Made by a program: the position numbers and the translations under genes. DNA of 64,000 nt from Chitinophaga sp. 180180018-3 (lineage in GTDB: Bacteria > Bacteroidota > Bacteroidia > Chitinophagales > Chitinophagaceae): assembly GCF_037893185.1 (NCBI RefSeq), contig NZ_CP140772.1:6634001-6698000 (forward strand). The letters are read 5' to 3'. This document shows positions 1-9,055 of the stretch, in pieces. The notes under the pieces are model-generated. The model was not told where the DNA came from. It was given only the letters and a program-made list of their open reading frames with translations, and made no database searches. Positions within the stretch are counted from its first letter, which is position 1. Each line of letters starts with the position of its first letter.

Positions 1-1
1 C

Positions 2-94
2 CCCAGCACCTCGCAGGGAGCATTTCTGAATGGACAGATGCCGGAACATATGAAGAAGGAACTGGAGAAGATAGGAGTAGATTCCTGGAATTAA
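2..94 (+). CDS. C-terminal end of an unidentified protein (5' truncated by window edge)
   Basis: Only the last 30 codons are inside the window, in frame 2, ending at TAA (92-94). The tail reads ...MPEHMKKELEKIGVDSWN. It is amphipathic and Lys/Glu-rich, as expected for a C-terminal helix, but is too short to assign. The stop codon lies at the outer edge of the long hairpin at 91-199. The next gene converges on the same hairpin from the other side, so the two probably share it as a bidirectional terminator. That this frame is coding is an inference from its composition and from the clean stop at the repeat boundary. Confidence 0.5.
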   Translation, partial: PSTSQGAFLNGQMPEHMKKELEKIGVDSWN

Positions 95-199
95 GAATTT
101 GGAATATAGAATTAAGAAACAGAGCGAAGACCTTAGTGCATGCTGTTCATGTGCTAAGGTCTTCGCTCTGTTTCTTAATTCTATATTCCAAATTCTTAA
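91..199. repeat. Long inverted repeat LIR1, 46-bp perfect arms
   Basis: Left arm 91-136 and right arm 154-199 are perfect reverse complements over 46 bases, with a 17-base loop. The outer part is AT-rich (TTAAGAATT, GAATTAAGAAA) and the inner part is AGCGAAGACC. It separates two convergent genes and contains the stop codons of both (92-94 on plus, 196-198 on minus). It should work as a bidirectional terminator. The stem is far longer than termination needs, and related sequences recur at six other places in the window. Confidence 0.92.
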
Positions 200-960
200 T
201 TCTTCACTCCCGGTCGATACAATGCCAGCGCATTTTCCCGGCAAATTCTCGCCACGATACTTTCAGGAAAGTTTTCCTGTATCAATTGAAGATCTGCAGC
301 TACAAATGGCCGTGGAGCACGGGTAGAGGGAAGATCGGTACCAAACAGCAGCGCATGTGGATTAATGGCGGTGATCTGGCGCATGGCGGTGAGCACGTCA
401 AAATCGCAGCGACTGAATCCTGTTGCTTTAACTCTTGCGCCTTTTTCTACCAGTGGCAGGAGGTATTTATATCCGGCTTTTGACAGGCCCAGGTGATCAA
501 TGACCACGGCCGGCAGTTTGTGCAGGGTGGTCGACAATCCAGGCAGCTGGCGGGAATCCACATATAATTCCACATGCCATTTTGCGAGCTCGTATACTCT
601 CAGTGCGAGGCGTTCCAGGTGTTCAATACTTTCTGAGCCTCCGCGTTGTATGTTAAACCTTACGGCACGTACCCCGGCATTATGTAAAGCAATAATCTCT
701 TCATCAGGGGTAGTGGCAGGAATTTGTGTAACCCCAACATAATCAGGCCCTAATTGTTTGAGCGCTGCCAACAGATACTCCTGATCAAATACCTGAAATG
801 AACCTGACACCACAGCTCCGCCGTGAATATTCAATGGTTTTACCAGTTGCAGGTATTCATCTACAGAAAAGTCATCAGGCAGGAAGCCCTGGTTAGGCTG
901 CAGGGGAAACCGATGGTCAATAATATGCAGGTGTGCGTCAAATACGGGCTTATCAAACAT
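196..960 (-). CDS. Amidohydrolase-related metal-dependent hydrolase (TIM barrel)
   Basis: This 254-residue protein starts DKPVFDAHLHIIDH, giving the HxH metal motif at residues 10 and 12. It later has a conserved His in VVIDHLGLSK and the C-terminal GTDLPS Asp motif. That order fits the amidohydrolase-2 family (PF04909), which includes pyrone-dicarboxylate lactonases and related cytosolic hydrolases or decarboxylases. The substrate cannot be read from the sequence. I chose the ATG at 960 because homologous proteins begin right before the HxH strand; an upstream ATG at 987 would add nine uncharacteristic residues. The last two residues and the stop codon come from LIR1. It is the distal gene after ppc-gnd-zwf-pgl, separated from pgl by another hairpin, so co-transcription is uncertain. 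Confidence 0.8.
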   Translation of the reverse strand: MFDKPVFDAHLHIIDHRFPLQPNQGFLPDDFSVDEYLQLVKPLNIHGGAVVSGSFQVFDQEYLLAALKQLGPDYVGVTQIPATTPDEEIIALHNAGVRAVRFNIQRGGSESIEHLERLALRVYELAKWHVELYVDSRQLPGLSTTLHKLPAVVIDHLGLSKAGYKYLLPLVEKGARVKATGFSRCDFDVLTAMRQITAINPHALLFGTDLPSTRAPRPFVAADLQLIQENFPESIVARICRENALALYRPGVKN

Positions 961-1044
961 AATCTCATCGTTGTTGTTACAGTACACAAGCTACTGAAAA
1001 AAAGAGAAAGGAAGAAAGCTTTTAGCCTTTAGCTACCAGCTTTT

Positions 1045-1105
1045 AGCAAAATGCAGCAAAGATTAACAATATCTGCTTAACTGTTAATCTTTGCTGCATT
1101 TTGCT
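1045..1105. repeat. Inverted repeat LIR2, 23-bp perfect core
   Basis: Arms 1045-1067 and 1083-1105 are perfect complements (AGCAAAATGCAGC... against its complement) with a 15-base loop. Weaker complementarity extends outward on both sides through TTAGC/GCTAA-rich sequence to about 1012 and 1130. It lies between the pgl stop (1128) and the amidohydrolase start. Its sequence differs from the GAATTA/GCGAAGA type of the other long repeats, so it may be a second subfamily. Likely role: terminator or attenuator after pgl. Confidence 0.85.
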
Positions 1106-1127
1106 GAAAGCTAATGGCTATTTCTTT

Positions 1128-1853
1128 CTATATTTCCATTGCCCCGGCTGCTGCTTCATCTACAAACCAGTGCAGTTCACCATCTTCGGGCCGGATGAGC
1201 TGGGAGGGGAATTTCTCGGCATTGAAGGTACCTTCAATTACATTCTTCAATGTCAGCGCTTTATTAGCGCCGGTAGTAAGGAATAACACACAGGCCGCGC
1301 TGTTTACTACAGGGGCTGTTAATGTGATGCGGTACATATCCTGTGCCTGCAGGAAAAACGCCTTTACCCAGGCTTTCTTTTCATGCACAACTTCTGTTCC
1401 GGGGAACAGGGAGAGGGTATGTCCATCGTCGCCCATTCCGAGCAGTACCAGGTCAAAGGTAAGGTCATCTTCTCCGAAATAGGATTTCAGGATTTTTTCG
1501 TATTCAGCCGCAGATTCCGCCGGGCCGATATCCGTACGCATGACATGTATATTATCCGGGTTCACGGGTACTTTATCGAGCAGCGTTTCAAACGCCATAC
1601 GTGCGTTATTACGGTCGTCCTCAAAGGGGACATCTCTTTCATCGCCCCAGAAGAAGTGTATCTTTTCCCAGGGAATTACCTTGCTATACGGGGCTTTTGC
1701 CAGCAACGTATAAAGCTGTTTAGGTGTATTTCCCCCGGAAAGCACGAAAGTAAACCGTTCCTGGTCCTGTAATACTTCCTGTATATAGTTACTTATCCAG
1801 GCAGCAACGTTTTCACTCAGTTGGGTAGGGTCTTTGGCGATGTGTAGTTCCAT
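1128..1853 (-). CDS. pgl: 6-phosphogluconolactonase
   Basis: This cytosolic enzyme hydrolyses 6-phosphogluconolactone to 6-phosphogluconate, the second step of the oxidative pentose phosphate pathway. The 241-residue length matches the DevB/SOL type. Visible family signatures are FVLSGGNTPKQLY near residue 37 (phosphate loop), FFWGDERDVP near 68 and LLGMGDDGHTLSLFPG near 136, which contains the catalytic Asp-Gly-His. It lies directly downstream of zwf on the same strand, matching pathway order. A strong hairpin (LIR3) fills the 126-bp gap between them, so pgl may be expressed at a lower level or from its own promoter. The assignment is secure. Confidence 0.97.
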   Translation of the reverse strand: MELHIAKDPTQLSENVAAWISNYIQEVLQDQERFTFVLSGGNTPKQLYTLLAKAPYSKVIPWEKIHFFWGDERDVPFEDDRNNARMAFETLLDKVPVNPDNIHVMRTDIGPAESAAEYEKILKSYFGEDDLTFDLVLLGMGDDGHTLSLFPGTEVVHEKKAWVKAFFLQAQDMYRITLTAPVVNSAACVLFLTTGANKALTLKNVIEGTFNAEKFPSQLIRPEDGELHWFVDEAAAGAMEI

Positions 1854-1870
1854 AAGTTGAGAATTAAAAA

Positions 1871-1972
1871 ATTACGAATGATGAATTACGAAATAGCGCG
1901 AAGATTTTAGCGGGTAGTAAGTCTATTTTCCGCTGAGATCTTCGCGCTATTTCGTAATTCATCATTCGTAAT
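1871..1972. repeat. Long inverted repeat LIR3, 35-bp perfect arms
   Basis: Arms 1871-1905 and 1938-1972 are perfect complements made of ATTACGAATGATGAATTACG-type outer sequence and an inner AGCGCGAAGAT core. A short inner extension (AGCGG/CCGCT) follows. It lies between zwf (stop at 1980-1982, touching the arm) and pgl, which point the same way. It therefore sits inside what would otherwise be an operon and may attenuate pgl. Confidence 0.92.
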
Positions 1973-1979
1973 CCGTAAT

Positions 1980-3485
1980 TTATTTAGACGGTAAATTAAT
2001 CCAGGTATGACCATCCCGGGCAACGAGTGCGTCCGCATCATCGGGGCCCCAGGAATCCGGCGCATAGCTCGGAAAATCCTGTGGCTGACGGCTTTCCCAG
2101 GTTTCCAGAACAGGCATGATTACTTTCCAGGCGGCATCTACCTGATCTCCGCGCATGAAGAGGGTAGCATCGCCTTCCATTACATCGAGCAGTAATGTTT
2201 CGTATGCTTCGGGAGCATGTTCGCCATTGGCTGCATCGTAGTTAAAAGTCATGTCTACCGGGTCAAGGGTCATTGTCTGGCCGGGGCGCTTTGCCTGGAA
2301 GCGGATACGGATATCCATTTCAGGCTGGATGCTGATGGTAAGCCTGTTAGGACGCCATGTTTGGGCAGCTTCCAGCGGGAACGCATAAGGTGGCGCCTCC
2401 TTGAAGGTAATGATGATATTGGTGGCTTTCTGATGCAGGTATTTCCCGGTACGTACATAGATCGGTACACCCTGCCAGCGCCAGTTATCAATAAAGAATT
2501 TTACGGCAGCATACGTTTCCACATTGGATTTGGGATCCACTCCTTTTTCCTCACGGTAACCTACCACCTTATTGCCCTTCATCCAACCGGAAGAATACTG
2601 TCCGCGTACGGCGTGTTCATGTACTTTATCCGGTGTGATACGGCGGATGGCGTTGAGTACATCCACCTTTTTATTGCGTATTTCATTTGCATCGAAAGAA
2701 ACCGGGGCTTCCATTGCCAGTATACACATGATTTGCAGGATATGGTTCTGCACCATATCACGCAAGGCGCCCGCGCGCTCGTAGTAACCGCCACGGCCTT
2801 CCAGTCCTACGCTCTCAGCGGCAGTGATCTGGATATTGTCGATGTAATTGCGGTTCCATACCGGCTCAAACAGTGCGTTGGCAAAGCGGAATGCAAGGAT
2901 ATTCTGAATCGTTTCCTTACCGAGGTAATGGTCGATACGGAAAATCTGCTCTTCTGTAAAGCGTTTCCCCAGCAGTTCATTCAGTTCGTGTGCACTCTTC
3001 AAATCGTGGCCGAAAGGTTTCTCGATCACGATGCGTGTATTGTGTGTATCCGCACAAAGATTCAGTTCGCCGAGGCGGGTGGCTATATCCGGCACCAGTT
3101 GCGGCGCAACAGCCAGGTAAAAGATCACACTTGGGTGTACGTTCCACTCTGCTTCTTTCTGCGCCACAAAATCGGTTATTTTGCTGTAGGAAGCGGGGTC
3201 TTCCGCATCCATCTGCAGATAAGCAACATGATCACTGAAATCTTTCCAATGTCCGTTCTGTTCTCCTTTACGACGGGAAAATTTGCTGATTCCTTCCAAC
3301 AGATGTTTGTGATAGTCTTCGTTGGAATAAGGACTACGGCCCAGACCAGCAATGGCAAATTGCTCAGGCATCCAGTCGTCCAGGAACAGGTTATATAGAG
3401 CGGGTGTTAATTTCCGGTAATTCAAATCGCCACTGCCTCCGAAAATAAAGAGGATGGAAGCAGGTGGGCGTTTATGGATCTGCAT
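1980..3485 (-). CDS. zwf: Glucose-6-phosphate 1-dehydrogenase
   Basis: Oxidises glucose 6-phosphate to 6-phosphogluconolactone with reduction of NADP, feeding the oxidative pentose phosphate pathway in the cytosol. The 501-residue length is normal. The N-terminal dinucleotide loop is [19 protein letters not shown] (residues 15-33), a slight variant of the usual GASGDLAxRKL with Asn-Tyr. The active-site signature RIDHYLGKE near residues 183-191 holds the catalytic His and the substrate Lys. It begins 24 bp after the gnd stop, so gnd and zwf are almost certainly co-transcribed. Its stop codon touches the outer edge of LIR3. Confidence 0.98.
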   Translation of the reverse strand: MQIHKRPPASILFIFGGSGDLNYRKLTPALYNLFLDDWMPEQFAIAGLGRSPYSNEDYHKHLLEGISKFSRRKGEQNGHWKDFSDHVAYLQMDAEDPASYSKITDFVAQKEAEWNVHPSVIFYLAVAPQLVPDIATRLGELNLCADTHNTRIVIEKPFGHDLKSAHELNELLGKRFTEEQIFRIDHYLGKETIQNILAFRFANALFEPVWNRNYIDNIQITAAESVGLEGRGGYYERAGALRDMVQNHILQIMCILAMEAPVSFDANEIRNKKVDVLNAIRRITPDKVHEHAVRGQYSSGWMKGNKVVGYREEKGVDPKSNVETYAAVKFFIDNWRWQGVPIYVRTGKYLHQKATNIIITFKEAPPYAFPLEAAQTWRPNRLTISIQPEMDIRIRFQAKRPGQTMTLDPVDMTFNYDAANGEHAPEAYETLLLDVMEGDATLFMRGDQVDAAWKVIMPVLETWESRQPQDFPSYAPDSWGPDDADALVARDGHTWINLPSK

Positions 3486-3509
3486 ATATTTAATTAATGT
3501 TGAACATTT

Positions 3510-4925
3510 TTAATGTTGCCATTCGGTATGGAAAGTTCCCGGAATGTCCGTACGCTGATATGTATGAGCACCGAAATAATCGCGTTGTGCCTGGATCAGG
3601 TTGGTTGGCATGCGGCCGGTACGGAAAGCATCGAAATAAGACAGCGTCGACATAAATCCGCCAACAGCGATACCAGCGGCAGCAGCCTGTGCTACTACAC
3701 TGCGGATATTGTTTTCAACGGATTGTACCAGGTAGGCAATATTTTCATCCAGGAGGATATTGCCGAGGTCAGCGTTTTTCTGATATGCCTGCATGAACAC
3801 TTCCAGCAGGGTGGAACGGATGATGCAACCACCTCTCCATACCTTCACTACTTCCGGCAACGGAATTTCCATTTTCAGGTCGTTCGATGCTTCATGCAGC
3901 ATGGCGAGGCCTTGTGCATAGCAAATGATAGTAGCGAAATACAGCGCGTCGTGAATCTGTTTAATCCACATATCGGCCGGTGTATGAATGTTATCTGCGG
4001 GGCCTTTGTACAATTTTTCAGCGAGCAGGCGCTGCTCTTTGTAGCCGGAAAGGGTACGCATCGCAACAGCCGTGTCGATCACCGGAACTGCTACAGGGAG
4101 TTCCATCGCATCCTGTGAAGTCCATTTACCAGTGCCTTTTGAACCGGCTTTGTCGGAGATCATATCCACGAGGCGATGGTCTGATTTATCGTCTTTCTGT
4201 AAAAAAATATCGGCGGTAATCTCCACAAGGAACGACTGTAAAGCGCCCTGGTTCCAGTTTTTGAAAACTTCGTGCAGCTGATCGTTGTTCAATCCGGCAC
4301 CTTTCTGCAACAAAGCATAGCTTTCACTGATCAGTTGCATAATAGCATATTCAATACCGTTATGCACCATTTTCACGTAATGGCCGGCCCCTTCTTTACC
4401 CAGGTAAGCCACACATGGCGTGTCTTTTACTTTAGCAGCAATAGCTTCCAGCATAGGCCTTACTTTTGCATAAGCCTCCTGGTCGCCACCCGGCATGATA
4501 CTCGGTCCTGTACGGGCTCCCTGTTCACCACCGGATACGCCGATACCCATAAAGTGTATCCCTTTTTCACGGAGGTATTGTACCCTGCGCAATGTATCGG
4601 TATAGTGAGAGTTACCACCATCTATCACCACATCGCCCTGTTCCAGCAGTGGCAGTAATGATGCAATCACATCATCTACCGGTTGACCGGCAGGCACCAA
4701 CATCATCACTTTACGCGGGCGTTCCAGCAACTGTACCATAGCGGCCAGTTCTCCAACACCTTTAACAGTAGTACCCGGGGTAGCGGCGGCTTCCAATGCG
4801 CTGTTTTTTGTTGCATCTTTATCGAAGCCGATAACAGAAAAGCCATGATCTGCCATATTCAGTAACAGGTTTCTACCCATTACACCGAGGCCAATCATTC
4901 CAAAGTCATATAAGCTGTTTGCCAT
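3510..4925 (-). CDS. gnd: 6-phosphogluconate dehydrogenase, decarboxylating
   Basis: Converts 6-phosphogluconate to ribulose 5-phosphate, CO2 and NADPH. The 471-residue protein is the long dimeric type. Visible motifs are the Rossmann loop GMIGLGVMGRNLLLNMADHG near residues 9-28, VIDGGNSHYTDT, GIGVSGGEQGARTGPSIMPGG, and HYVKMVHNGIEYAIMQ with the catalytic Lys and the conserved HNGIEY. The C-terminal all-helical dimerisation domain is complete through RTDIPGTFHTEW. It is followed closely by zwf. It is preceded by ppc, with the hairpin LIR4 in the 153-bp gap. Confidence 0.98.
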   Translation of the reverse strand: MANSLYDFGMIGLGVMGRNLLLNMADHGFSVIGFDKDATKNSALEAAATPGTTVKGVGELAAMVQLLERPRKVMMLVPAGQPVDDVIASLLPLLEQGDVVIDGGNSHYTDTLRRVQYLREKGIHFMGIGVSGGEQGARTGPSIMPGGDQEAYAKVRPMLEAIAAKVKDTPCVAYLGKEGAGHYVKMVHNGIEYAIMQLISESYALLQKGAGLNNDQLHEVFKNWNQGALQSFLVEITADIFLQKDDKSDHRLVDMISDKAGSKGTGKWTSQDAMELPVAVPVIDTAVAMRTLSGYKEQRLLAEKLYKGPADNIHTPADMWIKQIHDALYFATIICYAQGLAMLHEASNDLKMEIPLPEVVKVWRGGCIIRSTLLEVFMQAYQKNADLGNILLDENIAYLVQSVENNIRSVVAQAAAAGIAVGGFMSTLSYFDAFRTGRMPTNLIQAQRDYFGAHTYQRTDIPGTFHTEWQH

Positions 4926-4996
4926 ATAAAGAGAAGTTACTTCTTAAGGAGGTGTAAATGTAGTGAATTAAGAATTACGAATGAACTATTAAGAAG

Positions 4997-5047
4997 GAAA
5001 GCGAAGAACCCGCGAGCGTAGTGTGATTCGCCAGGTTCTTCGCTTTC
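4997..5047. repeat. Inverted repeat LIR4, 14-bp perfect core with degenerate outer arms
   Basis: GAAAGCGAAGAACC (4997-5010) pairs with its exact complement at 5034-5047. Outside this core both flanks carry the AATTAAGAATTACGAAT-type module of the other repeats (about 4964-4990 and 5048-5070), but pairing there is imperfect. It looks like an older or diverged member of the same family. It lies between ppc and gnd, both leftward, and could terminate ppc transcription. Confidence 0.82.
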
Positions 5048-5078
5048 ATTATTAATTCTTCATTAAGAATACCCGATG

Positions 5079-7658
5079 CTATGCTGAGTTTCTACCGGCA
5101 TTGATAATACCGAACGAGCAGCGCATAATGAGCTTCTCATAAGTTTCGCGGCTGCTGCCATTTCCAGAAGTAGTGTCCTGATTCCGGATCATGGTGAGTG
5201 CGTATTGTTGGGTAGTCAGCAGTGGCAGTACAATCCTTTCTCTCATCTGGATGGAAAGCTGATCGATAGGGCTGCCTGCCATCAGATCCCGTTCGTTGTT
5301 CAGACGCAGCAGGTATTTCTTTGTAAGTTCAAATTCGTTGTAGATCATACGCCATACTTCCCCGTACTGCGGATGTTCGGCGAGGTAGGCGGTTAGCGGG
5401 AAATAGCTTTTTTTCATCGCCATTTCACAGTTATCCAACAGGGTTCGGAAGAAGAGGGAATGCTGGTGTAATACCTGTACTTCAGCCCATTTACCCTGTT
5501 TATCCAACTGTTCCAGGGCGCTTCCTACGCCGTAATAGCCCGGCACATTCTGTTTCAGCTGGCTCCATGCGCCCACATAAGGTACGGCTCTGAGATCATT
5601 CAGATTCAGCTTGGCGGAAGCGTTACGCTTACTCGGTCGGCTGCCAATATTAGCTTCAGCGTAATATCGGAGCGGACTGGCATGATCCAGATAGGCCAGG
5701 AAATACGGGTGCATCTTCAATTTATTGTAGGCCGTATATCCTTCATCAGCGAGCGATTGCAGCAGGTTTTCCTCCGACTCGGTGAGTGTTACCTCGCGTG
5801 AGGAGAAGAGGTCGTTGCTGATACCGGCGTGTATCAGCTGCTCCATGTTAAACTGGGCAGCATCTACTGTACCGAAGTTGGAGCTGACTGTTTGCCCCTG
5901 TATCGTTTGCTGTATTTCCTTGTTGGCGATATTTCTGCCCATAGATGCGTAGAACTGGTGGGTTTTTCCGCCTCCACGTGCCGGAGGACCTCCCCTGCCG
6001 TCGAAGAACAGGACGCTGATACCATATTCCTTGGAAATTGCCGTCAGTTCTTCTTTCGCTTTATAGATACTCCAGTTAGCCATGAGGTAACCGCCGTCTT
6101 TTGTACCATCGGAGAAACCAAGCATAATGGTTTGTTTGCACTGACGGCGACGGAGGTGAGCGCGATATTCCTCGTTCTCATACAAGAGCTTCATTACCTG
6201 CCCTGCATGCCGCAGGTCTTCAATGGTTTCGAACAGTGGCACAATGTCTACTGTCATCGCGTCCTTCTTCCAGCCGCTGAGGAGGAACATGCCGTATACC
6301 TCCATTACGTTGAGTACGCTGGTGCTGTGGCTGATGATATAACGGTTGCAGCCTTCTTCCCCGTTGGCAGCCTGTATTTCCCTGATCGCTGCAATAGTTT
6401 GCAATGTATCCTGGTGTAAAGGGTTCTCCAGCCTCGCGGGATCGATCTCCGTTTTTATGTTCAGCAGTGCCTGTATTTTTTCCTCCTCACTCAGCGATGT
6501 ATAATCCGGCGGAAGCGCGTTGGTACGCGCGGCCACAGCTTCCAGCACCGCCTCGTGAACGGAGCTGTCCTGCCGTATATCAAGTGAAGCGAAAAAGAGG
6601 CCGAAGATCTCCACCTTGCTGATCAGGTTATCAACCAGATGTACGAACAAGCCATTAATATCATTAACGATCGTTTTTCGTATATCCGATAACGTATCCA
6701 ATATTTCCTGGCGGCTGATATCTGCTTTATGCCCGGGCAGGAAAAGGTTGCGGGAAAGCTTTGACTCCAGCGCAGCCACTACATTGTCGACCCCTTTGAA
6801 TGTAAGGCGACGGCGCAGGTTACGCACTTCACGGAAATAGCATTTCATAATCGATTCGCGCAGAGCGGCAGCTACTTCTATGGTAGTGGGCGCATTCACG
6901 AAGGGGTTGCCATCGCGGTCGCCTCCAGGCCAGAAGCCCATACGGATCAGGGAATTATCGCTGCTGATGGCGCCCGGGAACTGCGCCCTGATAGACGACA
7001 TAATACGTCCGGCCGATTGATAGAATATATTTTCCAGGAACCACACCAGGCTGATCGCCTCATCGTAGGGAGTGGGTTTCTCTTTTTTAAAGAAAGGTGT
7101 TTTCCCCAGCTGTTGAAGATACATGTTTACCTGGCTGGTATTTTCATCGATCAGGGCTTTAGACAGATCGTTGATGATACCAAGCACTTCGCTGGGATAG
7201 AACTGGGTGGGATGGGCTGTAAGCACCAGCCGAACGGAAAAATCTTTCAGCTTCTCTTTCAGTTGCTCCTGGGCCTGTTCCTGAATGATTTCCGACTGGA
7301 GATGGCGCAATGTGCCTGCTCCCTGAAGATCGCGGATATGACGGAAGGCGGCATCTTCCAACGCGTCGAACAGCACAACCTGGCGTTCAGCGTATTGGAC
7401 GAACCGGAATAATAAATCTGTCTTCTGTTTCTCATCCGTGTAGGTAGTATACTGGGAGAAAAAGGATTCCATGATCTCATGGGGACTGCTGCCTTTCGCA
7501 TACCCTTCCTCACAGTGGAGCAGGAACAGCGACAGGAAAACCCCTGTCTTCTCCACCCGGTGAAAAGGCAGTGACGTAAAAAGACTATTATACAGCTGAA
7601 ACTTTGTTCCAACAAGGTTTTTAAACTGTTGCAGCGAGTTATTTACCGGCGCTTCCAT
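5079..7658 (-). CDS. ppc: Phosphoenolpyruvate carboxylase
   Basis: Carboxylates phosphoenolpyruvate to oxaloacetate, an anaplerotic reaction of the cytosol. The 859-residue length is typical of the bacterial enzyme. The catalytic His lies in VLTAHPTQFYPSEV (near residue 153). The glycine-rich loop FFDGRGGPPARGGGKTHQF and the metal/substrate segment MLGFSDGTKDGGYLMANW are intact. The signature GSRPSKRNASAKLNLNDLRAVPYVGAWSQ-type region is also present. The C-terminus departs from the classical QNTG ending: it runs through TMIRNQDTTSGNGSSRETYEKLIMRCSFGIINAGRNSA, with the expected terminal NAGRNSA close to N(A)GxRNTG. It is the first gene of the leftward metabolic block. No close promoter match was seen upstream. 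Confidence 0.96.
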   Translation of the reverse strand: MEAPVNNSLQQFKNLVGTKFQLYNSLFTSLPFHRVEKTGVFLSLFLLHCEEGYAKGSSPHEIMESFFSQYTTYTDEKQKTDLLFRFVQYAERQVVLFDALEDAAFRHIRDLQGAGTLRHLQSEIIQEQAQEQLKEKLKDFSVRLVLTAHPTQFYPSEVLGIINDLSKALIDENTSQVNMYLQQLGKTPFFKKEKPTPYDEAISLVWFLENIFYQSAGRIMSSIRAQFPGAISSDNSLIRMGFWPGGDRDGNPFVNAPTTIEVAAALRESIMKCYFREVRNLRRRLTFKGVDNVVAALESKLSRNLFLPGHKADISRQEILDTLSDIRKTIVNDINGLFVHLVDNLISKVEIFGLFFASLDIRQDSSVHEAVLEAVAARTNALPPDYTSLSEEEKIQALLNIKTEIDPARLENPLHQDTLQTIAAIREIQAANGEEGCNRYIISHSTSVLNVMEVYGMFLLSGWKKDAMTVDIVPLFETIEDLRHAGQVMKLLYENEEYRAHLRRRQCKQTIMLGFSDGTKDGGYLMANWSIYKAKEELTAISKEYGISVLFFDGRGGPPARGGGKTHQFYASMGRNIANKEIQQTIQGQTVSSNFGTVDAAQFNMEQLIHAGISNDLFSSREVTLTESEENLLQSLADEGYTAYNKLKMHPYFLAYLDHASPLRYYAEANIGSRPSKRNASAKLNLNDLRAVPYVGAWSQLKQNVPGYYGVGSALEQLDKQGKWAEVQVLHQHSLFFRTLLDNCEMAMKKSYFPLTAYLAEHPQYGEVWRMIYNEFELTKKYLLRLNNERDLMAGSPIDQLSIQMRERIVLPLLTTQQYALTMIRNQDTTSGNGSSRETYEKLIMRCSFGIINAGRNSA

Positions 7659-8117
7659 ACTAATTATCCGTTTATAGTGCTAAAGAAGAGAACTAAGCGG
7701 CCGTTAAATTAACAATTATTGTATTAATTTCTTAGTTTTTTGATTTTTATTCTATGGAAATAGACAATATTTGAATAATATCTAATAAAAAGTACTGATA
7801 TAAAAGATAATCCCGGCCGCAGGGGCTGACCGGGATTGATATCAGGATTAGAATGCGCAATTAAATGAGGGTTTAAAATGGATGAAGGCCGGGCAAATAA
7901 TAGTACAGGTATAGGGATAAATGGCCGGTTCAGCCGGAGGCATTCACAGCGCTATGATGCAGCGCCCGGAGAAATTCCATAAACCGGCCCCGGAAAAAAC
8001 CGGGAACCGGTTCAGGTCCCCTATAGATCATTGCTGTTCACCAGGCACAATAAGCCCCCAGCCGGTATTTCCGAAAAAAAAGGGTAACCATTAAAACCTG
8101 ATGATTAAAGGAAATAT
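7659..8117. other. Intergenic region between ppc and the TonB gene, two hairpins
   Basis: No convincing protein gene is present in this 459-bp gap. AATCCCGG (7809-7816) pairs with CCGGGATT (7830-7837), and a larger bulged hairpin runs from 7982 to 8012 (AACCGG...CCGGTT around an A-rich loop). Either could terminate leftward transcription from the TonB gene. The AT-rich 120 bp next to the ppc start presumably contains the ppc promoter, but no exact TAnnTTTG box was seen there. Confidence 0.6.
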
Positions 8118-8951
8118 TTACTGCTGCAGACGGAAATTGACAGGGAGATTGAAATAGACGGGAACAAAACGGCCACCTTGTTTACCAGGCCTCCATTTAG
8201 GCATTTTCCTCACGACCCGCATGGCCTCTTCCTCAAGCCCACCGCCTTTATGGGCGCCTAAAATTTTTGCATCGGTGATAGAGCCATCGGTATTCACTAC
8301 AAATTGAATAGTGACAATACCTTCAATACCATTATCCTGGGCCATAGCGGGGTACCGGATGTTATTTCCGAGATATTTTGCCAGGGCATCCATTCCGCCG
8401 GGAAATTCCGGCATGATTTCAACAATTGTGAACGGTTCCTCTCTCTTTGGAGGCTTTTCCACGGTAATCACACCGGTACCTCCTCCATCACCGGCAAGTA
8501 ATTCCACATCAGCACCACCTTCTACCCCATCAGATTTAGCTACTCCTATGTTTACTGATTTCAGCTCCTTTTGGCTCTTCATTTCTTCCTCGACCTTTAC
8601 TTCCTTGTCGGTAATAGTGGGAGTTACGAATATTTCTGTACGTGCCGCGGGTGGAGGAGTTGCATGTACCGGAGGCGGTGGGATTACCGGGTCGGGGTCA
8701 GGTAATTTTACCTCGTCCAGCTGGATAATTTTCCTGGCGATTTCCGGAGGCCGTACATGGTCGGCCGCTCTCAATGTGTTGTTCAGGGCATAGCCGCCGA
8801 TGAGTACCAGCATAATGGAACCTGTTCCCATGATGGCATTGCGAACCCGTTTGTTATAACGGCTGCGTAATTCGTAGGCCCCATAATCTTTATTCCGTCC
8901 TTCGAAGAGGATGTCGAGGAAAGCACTCCCCGGGATATTAGTTGAGTCCAT
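8118..8951 (-). CDS. Energy transducer TonB
   Basis: This protein links the proton-motive ExbBD complex of the inner membrane to outer-membrane receptors such as the SusC proteins of this window. It has 277 residues. The N-terminus FLDILFEGRNKDYGAYELR is the typical Bacteroidota TonB cytoplasmic segment, followed by one membrane helix (about 39-58). A proline-rich periplasmic linker follows (DPDPVIPPPPVHATPPPAA, about 84-103). The C-terminal TonB domain (about 185-277) contains PEFPGGMDALAKYLGNNIRYP, a conserved region, and ends VYFNLPVNFRLQQ. No exbB or exbD gene is adjacent, so it is a stand-alone copy. Confidence 0.93.
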   Translation of the reverse strand: MDSTNIPGSAFLDILFEGRNKDYGAYELRSRYNKRVRNAIMGTGSIMLVLIGGYALNNTLRAADHVRPPEIARKIIQLDEVKLPDPDPVIPPPPVHATPPPAARTEIFVTPTITDKEVKVEEEMKSQKELKSVNIGVAKSDGVEGGADVELLAGDGGGTGVITVEKPPKREEPFTIVEIMPEFPGGMDALAKYLGNNIRYPAMAQDNGIEGIVTIQFVVNTDGSITDAKILGAHKGGGLEEEAMRVVRKMPKWRPGKQGGRFVPVYFNLPVNFRLQQ

Positions 8952-9030
8952 AGCGATTTGTTTTGCTAATTAGATGAGTGGAAAAAATTTTTCCATAAGG
9001 TTTCCGAAAATTTTTCCGGCCGGAAAAAAG

Positions 9031-9055
9031 AAGTCCCGACTGGACGTCGGGACTT
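9031..9055 (-). terminator. Intrinsic terminator acting on leftward transcription
   Basis: AAGTCCCGAC (9031-9040) pairs perfectly with GTCGGGACTT (9046-9055) around a 5-base loop. Read on the minus strand, the stem is followed by a run of six T (complement of AAAAAA at 9024-9029). It lies upstream of the TonB gene start, so it would stop a transcript arriving from the apparently gene-free region 9060-9800. Confidence 0.8.

Noticed and set aside
2217..3398. A 393-codon open frame on the plus strand opposite zwf
   Set aside because: It lies entirely antisense to glucose-6-phosphate dehydrogenase, has no protein-family features, and results from the codon bias of the real gene.
8000..8030. A T-arm-like GGTTCAGGTCC segment that might mark a tRNA
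   Set aside because: The invariant A58 position is G and no cloverleaf, anticodon arm or acceptor stem can be formed around it.
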